From Brevundimonas bacteroides DSM 4726 (GTDB lineage Bacteria > Pseudomonadota > Alphaproteobacteria > Caulobacterales > Caulobacteraceae): a stretch of DNA of 64,000 nucleotides. Below, piece by piece: positions 58,269 through 64,000 of the stretch (positions are counted from its first letter, which is position 1; every line of letters begins with the position of its first letter). Location of the stretch: NCBI RefSeq assembly GCF_000701445.1, contig NZ_JNIX01000013.1:215105-279104 (forward strand), in the 5' to 3' direction. Below the pieces are notes generated by a model. That model was not told the DNA's origin. It did not search any database and was given only the letters and a program-made list of their open reading frames with translations. Position numbers and translations under genes: made by a program.

Positions 58269-58601
58269 ATGATCGATATCCAAGCCATCGGAGTGGACCG
58301 TTTCGAAGCCGCTGCCGGAGAGGCGGCCGGGCTCATGCGCGCCCTGTCCAATGAAAAACGCCTGATGATCCTGTGCCAGCTCGGCGGGACCGAACTGTCG
58401 GTGGGACAGCTCCTGCCGCTGGTCGGCCTGTCCCAGTCGGCCCTGTCCCAGCACCTCGCCCGCCTGCGCGAGGATGCGCTCGTCGCCACCCGGCGCGAGG
58501 GCACGACCATCTTCTACCGCATCGCCGACCCGGCGGTGCTGAAGGTCATCGCCGTCCTGGCGGAGATCTACTGCCCCCCTATCCCTCTCCAGAAGGCCTG
58601 A
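58269..58601 (+). CDS. bigR: ArsR-family sulfide/persulfide-sensing repressor, BigR type
   Basis: 110 residues forming a winged helix (MRALSNEKRLMILCQLGGTELSVGQLLPLVGLSQSALSQHLARLREDALVATRREGTTIFYRI). The redox pair is Cys36 and Cys102, spaced 66 residues apart as in BigR, where they form a disulfide or tetrasulfide link and release DNA. It heads bigR-rhodanese-tauE and probably controls both divergent sides. Confidence 0.9.
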   Translation: MIDIQAIGVDRFEAAAGEAAGLMRALSNEKRLMILCQLGGTELSVGQLLPLVGLSQSALSQHLARLREDALVATRREGTTIFYRIADPAVLKVIAVLAEIYCPPIPLQKA

Positions 58602-58606
58602 ACTCC

Positions 58607-59155
58607 ATGAGCGTCCTGACCCCTCTCAAGCCCGCCGCCGTCGCCGCCCGCCTGAAGGCCGGCAAGGCGGTCCTCCTCGATATCTGCGAGCCGGATGAGT
58701 TCGCCCGCGAACACATCGTCGGCGCGATCCACACGCCCCTGTCGGCATTCGACCAGGCCCCGGCCACCCTGCCGGACGGGCGCGAGGTCATCTACACCTG
58801 CCGCACCGGCAACAGGACGGGCATGAACTGCGTCCGCCTTGCGGCCCGCGCGCCGGGCGAGGCCTTTGTGCTCGAAGGCGGGCTGGATGCGTGGAAGTCG
58901 GCCGGTCTGGCCACGCGCACGAACCGCTCCCGGCCCATCGAGCTGATGCGCCAGGTCCAGATGACGGCCGGCGGCCTGATCCTTCTGGGCGCGGCGCTCG
59001 GCCTTCTGGTTCACCCCGGCTTCTGGGGGCTGTCGGCCTTCGTGGGCGCGGGCCTGTTCTTCGCCGGGGCGACCGGCTTCTGCGGCATGGCGCGCCTCTT
59101 GGCCATCATGCCGTGGAACCGCGCCGCCTATGGCTCCCCGGCCAGGGCCGCGTGA
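58607..59155 (+). CDS. Rhodanese-DUF2892 membrane sulfurtransferase (YgaP-like)
   Basis: 182 residues. A rhodanese domain (about 8-105) has the active loop CRTGNR with Cys65. A C-terminal DUF2892 part (about 110-175) has two membrane helices (GGLILLGAALGLLVHPGFWGLSAFVGAGLFFAGATGFCGMARLL). The layout is that of E. coli YgaP. It would handle sulfane sulfur at the membrane. It starts 5 bp after bigR. Confidence 0.9.
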   Translation: MSVLTPLKPAAVAARLKAGKAVLLDICEPDEFAREHIVGAIHTPLSAFDQAPATLPDGREVIYTCRTGNRTGMNCVRLAARAPGEAFVLEGGLDAWKSAGLATRTNRSRPIELMRQVQMTAGGLILLGAALGLLVHPGFWGLSAFVGAGLFFAGATGFCGMARLLAIMPWNRAAYGSPARAA

Positions 59156-59159
59156 CGCC

Positions 59160-59942
59160 ATGACCACCGATCTCCTGCCCCTGATGCTGGCGGCCTTCAG
59201 TGGAGGCGTCGTCGCCCTGCTGCTGACCCTGTTCGGGGGCGGGGGGTCGGTGCTGGCCGTGCCGCTGCTGCTCTACGTGGTGGGCGTGGCGGACCCCCAC
59301 GTCGCCATCGGCGTCTCGGCGGCGGGCGTGGCGCTGAACGCCCTCACGGCCCTGGCCGGTCATGCGCGCGCGGGCCGGGTTCGCTGGCCCTGCGCCACCC
59401 TGTTCGCCGTCACCGGCGCGGCGGGCGCCTGGGCCGGATCGTCCCTGGCCAAGATGATCGACGGGCATCAGCTGCTGCTGATCTTCGCCCTGGCGATGGC
59501 GGCCGTCGGCCTGTCCATGCTGCGCCCGCGCGTCGCCGTTGTCCGGCCCGAGCCGACGCTCAGCCTCGCCATGGCCCCACGCGTCGGCTTGGCGGGCGCG
59601 GGCGTGGGATCCGCCGCCGGCTTCTTCGGCATCGGCGGCGGCTTTCTGATCGTGCCGGGCCTGATGGCGTCCACGGGCATGAGCCTGGCGACCGCCCAGG
59701 CCACATCCCTGCTCAGCGTCGCGGCCTTCGGGGCCACGACAGCCGGCAACTACGCCCTGTCCGGCTGGGTCGACATCGGCCTCGTCGCCGCCATGACGGC
59801 AGGCGGCGTCGTCGGCACGGTCGCCGGCCTGCCGCTGGCCCGCCGCCTCGGCGCCAACGCCGCGCTCGGCCGCACCCTGTTCGCGGGGCTGATCCTGGTG
59901 GTCGCGGCCTATGTCGCGGTTCGAGCCGTGATGGCGCTTTGA
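59160..59942 (+). CDS. TauE/SafE family sulfite/thiosulfate exporter
   Basis: 260 residues with about seven to eight helices. Typical FSGGVVALLLTLFGGGGSVLAVPLLLYVVG and GSAAGFFGIGGGFLIVPGLMASTGMSLATAQATSLLSV. As last gene of the bigR operon it most likely exports sulfite made by the persulfide dioxygenase. The start overlaps nothing; a 4-bp gap follows the rhodanese stop. Confidence 0.9.
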   Translation: MTTDLLPLMLAAFSGGVVALLLTLFGGGGSVLAVPLLLYVVGVADPHVAIGVSAAGVALNALTALAGHARAGRVRWPCATLFAVTGAAGAWAGSSLAKMIDGHQLLLIFALAMAAVGLSMLRPRVAVVRPEPTLSLAMAPRVGLAGAGVGSAAGFFGIGGGFLIVPGLMASTGMSLATAQATSLLSVAAFGATTAGNYALSGWVDIGLVAAMTAGGVVGTVAGLPLARRLGANAALGRTLFAGLILVVAAYVAVRAVMAL

Positions 59943-59965
59943 GCCTGGCGGTTCATCAGGGTGCC

Positions 59966-60012
59966 GGAAAGCGGACTCGGAGGGAGTCGGTTTGGGGTGG
60001 AAAGCGGACGTT
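59966..60012. repeat. GGAAAGCGGAC motif pair, left edge of accessory island
   Basis: GGAAAGCGGAC at 59966-59976 and GGGTGGAAAGCGGACGTT at about 59995-60012. Related motifs recur at 60971-61069 and 62594-62695, all between genes. Confidence 0.6.
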
Positions 60013-60211
60013 ACTCCCGCTCAAATGCTCGTGCGTCAAAGACCGTTTCTGCCGCGAGTGTCGGAGCAAAGCGAGTGTCCAGACATGTGATGTGCGAGAA
60101 TAAGTCTTGACCGACTGGATCGTGTCCCATGCCGACGAGGGTGAACCGGACGCCCTTCTGGTCTGGCTGTTCGATAAGCGTCGCGCAGAAGCAGCACTGG
60201 TAGTTCAGCAT
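60011..60211 (-). CDS. Small Cys/His-rich hypothetical protein
   Basis: 66 residues: QCCFCATLIEQ near the N-terminus and FSHITCLDTRF later could bind one zinc (C-x-x-C plus H-x-x-C). It starts 2 bp after the stop of the next small gene on the same strand, so the two are co-transcribed. Similar short CCFC...C proteins occur as orphan genes of unknown function. Its last codons overlap an island-edge motif. Confidence 0.6.
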   Translation of the reverse strand: MLNYQCCFCATLIEQPDQKGVRFTLVGMGHDPVGQDLFSHITCLDTRFAPTLAAETVFDARAFERE

Positions 60212-60213
60212 AC

Positions 60214-60474
60214 CTAATCCGGTGAGAGACCAGCCGCTCGTAGCTGGTGGAGGCCGTCGAAGCCGTCAGGGGCAGGATCAGGTGCCCACCATTTCGCTCC
60301 GCCAGCGATCCACCGGAGCCGCAGGGCATGATGGCTTATGACGGCATCGTCGTAGCCGAACTGCGTCCCGCAAGAGGGGCAGATTTCCTGATACCACTTG
60401 TTCTGCCCGTCCTCGAGCGGCGGTAGCTTCTCGTCGTGGAAGCCGCAGACCGGGCACGTGAAGCCAAGTTTCAT
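60214..60474 (-). CDS. CPCC-type cysteine-rich small protein
   Basis: 86 residues. FTCPVCGFHDEKLPP and YQEICPSCGTQFGYDD form a two-half zinc ribbon (four Cys) like the Cys-rich CPCC domain, many of whose members lie in polymorphic toxin/immunity loci. The start MKLGFTCPVCG is chosen; the longer frame upstream adds an unrelated N-terminus. Function unknown. Confidence 0.65.
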   Translation of the reverse strand: MKLGFTCPVCGFHDEKLPPLEDGQNKWYQEICPSCGTQFGYDDAVISHHALRLRWIAGGAKWWAPDPAPDGFDGLHQLRAAGLSPD

Positions 60475-60577
60475 GAGGCGATCTTCGGCCAAGCAACCAG
60501 TGTCCGCAACCGGTGGGAACCGGTCGCCGAGTGTTGAGCTGCGCAAGCTCGTGCTCGTTCGAGAGAGTCGCCGGCCA

Positions 60578-60865
60578 TCATCTTATCAACGAGACCAAGA
60601 TCACCGCATAATGAATAATCACATATCCAATCATCGAGAGAATGGCCAGCGCGAATATCAATACAATCGATCTCGTTATGTTGAGCTCTCGCCATATAGA
60701 CGGTATAAGACCCGACGATATGGATAATATGAAGAACGCAATAAAGCCAACGCCTTCATGAAACACATCAAACACTATCTCGACCGTTAATATTGCTAGC
60801 AGGCCGATTAGGAAAGCGAAGATTATTCGCTTCATGGTTTCGAGCAGGAAAGGTTGGTCGCTCAT
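60578..60865 (-). CDS. AT-rich small membrane protein, likely acquired
   Basis: 95 residues with three hydrophobic helices (about 14-32, 38-55, 66-92). Codons are rich in A/T (many ATT, ATA, TTA-type), unlike all neighbours, and the DNA is visibly low in GC, a sign of transfer. MSDQPFLLETMKRII has two possible Met starts. No family recognised. It precedes the two cysteine-rich genes on the same strand. Confidence 0.6.
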   Translation of the reverse strand: MSDQPFLLETMKRIIFAFLIGLLAILTVEIVFDVFHEGVGFIAFFILSISSGLIPSIWRELNITRSIVLIFALAILSMIGYVIIHYAVILVSLIR

Positions 60866-60968
60866 CGCGAAGATACCTTTACGGGCTGGAGCCTCGTGTT
60901 CAAGGGCATGTGGGGTTTGAGGAAGCGATCCATCCGCTATCGTCCCCTGGTGGCCTAAGGTCTGCCCT

Positions 60969-61069
60969 GGGTCGGAAGCGGGCGCTGAAGCTGCCGCCGA
61001 AAGCAGACCTCGTGGGCGCGACCGCGCAACGGACCTGATGAACAGCCGCTAGGGGTGGGAAGCAGACAT
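60969..61069. repeat. 101-bp direct repeat, copy A (left of the TPR gene)
   Basis: Matches copy B at 62595-62695 at about 95 of 101 positions; a core of 83 bp (60976-61058) differs at one base. It contains three versions of an AAGCRGAC-type motif. Confidence 0.9.
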
Positions 61070-61196
61070 CAACTCGGCCGACCTCCAAAGCCTGATGCGG
61101 ATCCCGCTTTAGCCTGAGCACGGCCCGATCAACGAAGGGACCCCGTGGGGCTGAAGACCAGCTCACAGTCTGACCACTTGAGCTCCGTCGGATTTC

Positions 61197-61216
61197 CATC
61201 AGCCTGCAGGCTGATG
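61197..61216. promoter_or_regulatory. Perfect 20-bp palindrome upstream of the TPR gene
   Basis: CATCAGCCTGCAGGCTGATG reads the same on both strands with no spacer. It lies 180 bp before the TPR start codon and may be a dimeric regulator site. Confidence 0.6.
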
Positions 61217-61386
61217 CTCAAGGCACGTCTGCCAGAGTAGGTGGAGCGCAGGGTCGCAGGGCAAAACGCCGTACCGGGATATTACGCAAGTTAAACGATC
61301 CAGTTTTCCAAGCCAGGGCCAGATTTTGTTACCCAAACTAGGTTGGAGATCGCGAACGCCCTGCTATCTTCGCTCCCGTCATTAGA

Positions 61387-61395
61387 GGGGGGGGG
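61387..61395 (+). repeat. Run of nine Gs in the TPR gene ribosome-binding region
   Basis: A G9 homopolymer ends 1 bp before the ATG and overlaps the Shine-Dalgarno (GAGGGG). Length change by slippage would shift spacing and could alter translation. Confidence 0.7.
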
Positions 61396-61396
61396 C

Positions 61397-62482
61397 ATGC
61401 GTAGCGGGGTTCTTTTCGGCGCGATGGTGATTTTCGGAGCGGTGGCGATGGCGACTCCTGCCGCTGCCCAAGCCGACCCCTGTACCGAGCTAGGTCAGTA
61501 TATAGACCCCAATGGCGATGACCTCTGGACTGCACCTCCGAGCAACGCAGCGGCCCTCGACGCGGCCAATCGCTGTATCGCGGCCCGAGGTGGCACAGCC
61601 AACCTATATGGAATTCGGGCCTATATTCACCGCCTGATGGGAAACTATTCTCTCGCAGACGCTGATGCGACGCGTCGCATAGAGATAGACAAATCCGGTA
61701 ACGCCTATCGGAACCGCGCCATTATCCGACAGACCGCCGGCCAACACGAGCAGGCAGTTGCAGATTTCCGCGAGAGTCTCCGTCGTGGCTTTAATCGACC
61801 GGCGTGGGTTCACAGAGAGCTAGCCGCGTCACTTCGACAACTGGATCGCTTTTCGGAGGCCTTGGCTGCGGTCGACACCTCCGTGGCTCTCGATCCGACC
61901 TACGACGAGGCTTTGTACGAGCGCGGTCTGATCTTTTTCGAGCAAGAGCGTTGGGACGAGGCCATTGGTGCCTTCACGCGATACATCGCGCTGAACGGGT
62001 CGAACGCCCAAGCCTACGTCTACCGGTCGACTTCCTTTATTCGCCTTGAACGTTGGAACGATGCCCTCGCAGACGCGGAGCGAGCGATCCAGATCAATCC
62101 TCGAAGTGCCAATGGCTTCAACAATCGAGGCTATGCTCTTCACAATCTTGGGCGGTACGGCGAGTCCATCGCCGCTTTCCGCCGGTCGACCCAGCTTGAA
62201 CCTGAGAACTCTTCGGCTTGGGACAATCTCTGTTCATATCTGACGGACGCGAATGATCCGGCCGGCGCGTTAGTGGCCTGTGACAGGCGTGAAAGTCTGC
62301 CGGGTGTCACGGGCGAAGATCGGGCGCGCGTCTCTAGCTTTCGGGGTCTCGCTCACGAAGCTCTGGGCGAAACACCCAATGCGATAAGAGCTTTCCGCGC
62401 GGCCCTGTCCAATCCCGACGCTCACGCAGTGACTCGTGCGCGTGCTGAGGCCGGACTATTGCGGCTTGGGTTTCGCAACTGA
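61397..62482 (+). CDS. Secreted TPR-repeat protein
   Basis: 361 residues. A signal peptide ends near PAAAQAD (residue 25). About six to seven tetratricopeptide repeats follow (YRNRAIIRQTAGQHEQAVADFRESL, LAASLRQLDRFSEALAAVDTSVALDP, DEALYERGLIFFEQERWDEAIGAFTRYI, AYVYRSTSFIRLERWNDALADAERAIQINP, GFNNRGYALHNLGRYGESIAAFRRSTQLEP). It acts in the periplasm or outside as a protein-binding scaffold. Base composition is less GC-rich than the backbone. It is flanked by 101-bp direct repeats. Confidence 0.88.
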   Translation: MRSGVLFGAMVIFGAVAMATPAAAQADPCTELGQYIDPNGDDLWTAPPSNAAALDAANRCIAARGGTANLYGIRAYIHRLMGNYSLADADATRRIEIDKSGNAYRNRAIIRQTAGQHEQAVADFRESLRRGFNRPAWVHRELAASLRQLDRFSEALAAVDTSVALDPTYDEALYERGLIFFEQERWDEAIGAFTRYIALNGSNAQAYVYRSTSFIRLERWNDALADAERAIQINPRSANGFNNRGYALHNLGRYGESIAAFRRSTQLEPENSSAWDNLCSYLTDANDPAGALVACDRRESLPGVTGEDRARVSSFRGLAHEALGETPNAIRAFRAALSNPDAHAVTRARAEAGLLRLGFRN

Positions 62483-62594
62483 CCTCACAATCAGTCGGCG
62501 TTGAGCCGAACATTCGTGGCACAAAGCGAAGTTCCCAGTGGCTGCCAAGCCCCTGACCCCATGCGCTTGCTCTGCTGCCCACACGTCGCAAATG

Positions 62595-62695
62595 GGGTCG
62601 AAAGCGGGCGCTGAAGCTGCCGCCGAAAGCAGACCTCGTGGGCGCGACCGCGCAACGGACCTGACGAACAGCCGCTAGGGGTGGTTAGCGGACCT
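62595..62695. repeat. 101-bp direct repeat, copy B (right of the TPR gene)
   Basis: Same orientation as copy A at 60969-61069; 1626 bp from copy to copy. The few mismatches cluster at the right end. Confidence 0.9.
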
Positions 62696-62731
62696 GCATA
62701 GCCCGTCGGACCCGCCAATGACGCACACAGG

Positions 62732-62765
62732 AAAAAGGGGCCAGGCAATGCCGCCGGGCCCCTTT
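62732..62765 (-). terminator. Terminator of the RTX-type gene
   Basis: AAAGGGGCC (62734-62742) pairs with GGCCCCTTT (62757-62765). On the minus strand a T-run follows the stem, just after the RTX-gene stop. Confidence 0.75.
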
Positions 62766-62786
62766 CCCTTGGAGTCTCCGCCTGTC

Positions 62787-64000
62787 CTAGACGAAGCTGG
62801 TGGCGTCGAGGTTGGCCAACGTGCCGCCCTGAACGAAGAAGGCTCCGGTCGCGGCCACTCCGGCTACGTCCGTCGCGGTGAACACCCAGGCCCCGGAGCC
62901 GTCGGACATCGCCACAACGAAGACGGTGAGGGTGTTGCCCGCGTCCGCGAAGGCCCCGTTGGCGGCCGTCAGGGCAGCAGCGAAGTCCGCTTGCGTTCCC
63001 TCGGCATAGTTGACCGCCGCCAGGGTTCCAGAGGTTACCGAGGCGATGTCGAACAGGTCGCCGGCGGTGAAGTCGATAACTCGGTCCGCACCCGCCAGCG
63101 TCCCGTCGGTGTCGCCTAGACCGATGACGAACAGGTCGTTGCCGGCCCCACCCGAGAGGGTGTCGCCGCCCGCGCCACCCACGACGGTGTCTGCGCCGTC
63201 GCCGCCTGACAGGTTGTCGTCGCCGGCGCCGCCCAGAATGGAGTCATCGCCAACACTGCCTGAGATGGAGTCAGCCCCGTCGCCGCCACTGATGGTGTCG
63301 TTGCCGGAACCCGAGGAAATGGCGTCGGCACCCGCGCCGGCGTCGATAGAGTCGTTGCCCGAGCCGGTCGTGATGCTGTCGGCGCCGTCACCCGCGATGA
63401 TGGTGTTGTTGCCTTCGCCGCCCTGGATCAGATCGGCGTCGTCACCCGCAGCGATGGAGTCGTTTCCGTCTCCGCCCGACAAGACGTTGGCGCCGTTGCC
63501 AGCGAGAATTGTGTCGTTACCCGCCTCGCCGGTGATGGTGTCAGCCCCGGTGCCGCCGATGATGCTGTCATCACCGTTGCCGCCCGAGACGGTGTTGGAA
63601 CCGTCGTTGGCCGAGATGGTGTCGTTTCCGTCACCTCCAGAAATCGTGTCGGCACCGATACCGGCGAGGATACTGTCGTTTCCGGCCCCGCCCGCGAGGT
63701 TGTTGGCCCCCGCGCCGGCGTTGATGGTGTCTTCGCCGTCACCACCCGAGACCACGTCGTTGCCCGAGCCAGACGTGATGGTGTCGTTGCCGGCTCCACC
63801 CGTCAGGGTGTTGTTGCCGCTCGCGCCGTCGATCGTGTCGTTGCCGTCACCGCCGTCGATCACATCGTTGCCGGTGCCCGCAATGAGCGTGTCCTGACCG
63901 TCGCCGCCATTGACGACGTTGTTGCCGTCGTTGGCGTCGATGTCGTCATTACCGGCGTCACCGCCGATGGTGTCGTTGCCATCGCCGCCGCCGATGGTGT
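62787..64000 (-). CDS. RTX-type Ca2+-binding repeat protein, N-terminus cut by window edge
   Basis: At least 403 residues remain. Most is an array of GGxGxDxxx-type nonapeptides (GGDGNDTIDG, GGAGNDTLTS-like), which coil into a calcium-binding beta-roll in secreted RTX or S-layer-like proteins. The last about 110 residues (FVIGLGDTDGTLAGADRVIDFTAGDLFDIASV onward) form a C-terminal domain likely carrying the type I secretion signal. Gene continues to the right, so any enzymatic domain is unseen. DNA repeats reflect the protein repeats. Confidence 0.9.
   Translation of the reverse strand, partial: TIGGGDGNDTIGGDAGNDDIDANDGNNVVNGGDGQDTLIAGTGNDVIDGGDGNDTIDGASGNNTLTGGAGNDTITSGSGNDVVSGGDGEDTINAGAGANNLAGGAGNDSILAGIGADTISGGDGNDTISANDGSNTVSGGNGDDSIIGGTGADTITGEAGNDTILAGNGANVLSGGDGNDSIAAGDDADLIQGGEGNNTIIAGDGADSITTGSGNDSIDAGAGADAISSGSGNDTISGGDGADSISGSVGDDSILGGAGDDNLSGGDGADTVVGGAGGDTLSGGAGNDLFVIGLGDTDGTLAGADRVIDFTAGDLFDIASVTSGTLAAVNYAEGTQADFAAALTAANGAFADAGNTLTVFVVAMSDGSGAWVFTATDVAGVAATGAFFVQGGTLANLDATSFV

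Larger units (their letters stand above)
60866..61396. other. 531-bp gap with repeat copy and palindrome
   Basis: No convincing gene. It contains copy A of a 101-bp direct repeat, a perfect 20-bp palindrome and, near the end, an A/T-richer stretch that likely holds the promoter of the TPR gene. Confidence 0.55.
62483..62786. other. 304-bp gap with repeat copy B and terminator
   Basis: No gene. It holds copy B of the 101-bp repeat and the terminator of the RTX gene that comes from the right. Confidence 0.6.

Noticed and set aside
60900..61199. 99-codon minus-strand frame in the gap before the TPR gene
   Set aside because: It crosses the 101-bp repeat, has no ribosome-binding site and no recognisable domain.
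62787..64000. Tandem repeats at the right edge considered as CRISPR or satellite DNA
   Set aside because: Repeats follow 9-residue (27-bp) protein periodicity of an RTX array and lack regular spacers.

Overview
The window is GC-rich, densely packed chromosomal DNA of an alphaproteobacterium, most likely Caulobacterales (Brevundimonas- or Caulobacter-like). Supporting signs are the linked yebC-ruvCAB-ybgC-tolQRAB-pal-cpoB-tilS-ftsH backbone, a large sphingomonad/caulobacter-type TonB-dependent receptor, HWE and multi-PAS sensor kinases, a BLUF photoreceptor, a PhoX-type phosphatase and many GTG/TTG starts with 4-nt gene overlaps. No rRNA, tRNA, transposase, integrase or CRISPR array was seen. 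Both ends cut a gene: a TraB/GumN-like protein on the left and an RTX-type calcium-binding repeat protein on the right.

Layout. 0-7.3 kb: TraB/GumN-like protein, DoxX, SelO, NhaA, TonB-dependent receptor. 7.4-14.7 kb: BLUF protein, a D-cysteine desulfhydrase/racemase pair, PhoX, a nucleoside hydrolase-ribokinase pair, a lipoprotein. 14.8-17.5 kb: DUF1993 protein, zinc alcohol dehydrogenase, thioesterase, small membrane protein. 17.7-33.5 kb: a Holliday-junction and cell-envelope backbone (yebC, ruvC, ruvA, ruvB, ybgC, tolQ, tolR, tolA, tolB, pal, cpoB, tilS, ftsH), with extra genes inserted (TonB-like C-terminal protein, class-C serine hydrolase, DUF3667 zinc-ribbon membrane protein). 33.6-39.8 kb: acyltransferase, membrane protein plus winged-helix regulator, folP, YeeE/YedE transporter, thiD, nucleotidyltransferase-like protein. 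39.8-48.9 kb: a 1361-residue hybrid kinase divergent from dps, SleB hydrolase, HWE kinase plus receiver, trxB. 49-54.7 kb: ELM1-like protein, greA, small membrane protein, GST, then a tightly overlapping vapB-vapC-selD-mnmH cluster. 54.7-59.9 kb: glycosyltransferase, dicarboxylate symporter, and a BigR-type sulfur detoxification locus (persulfide dioxygenase-like MBL, BigR, rhodanese, TauE). 59.97-62.70 kb: a small accessory island with three cysteine-rich or membrane small genes and a secreted TPR protein, bounded by copies of a GGAAAGCGGAC-type motif and holding a 101-bp direct repeat. 62.8 kb to the end: the RTX-type protein.

The most unusual signals are repeats. A 167-bp two-tier palindromic element lies in frame inside tilS and adds about 56 codons. 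A palindrome of the same design separates ruvA from ruvB. A 41-bp element recurs exactly 13 bp upstream of two different start codons. Direct repeats surround the TPR gene, whose ribosome-binding region contains a run of nine Gs. Selenium use in the window appears limited to tRNA 2-selenouridine (selD-mnmH), and that pair is joined to a VapBC toxin-antitoxin module.
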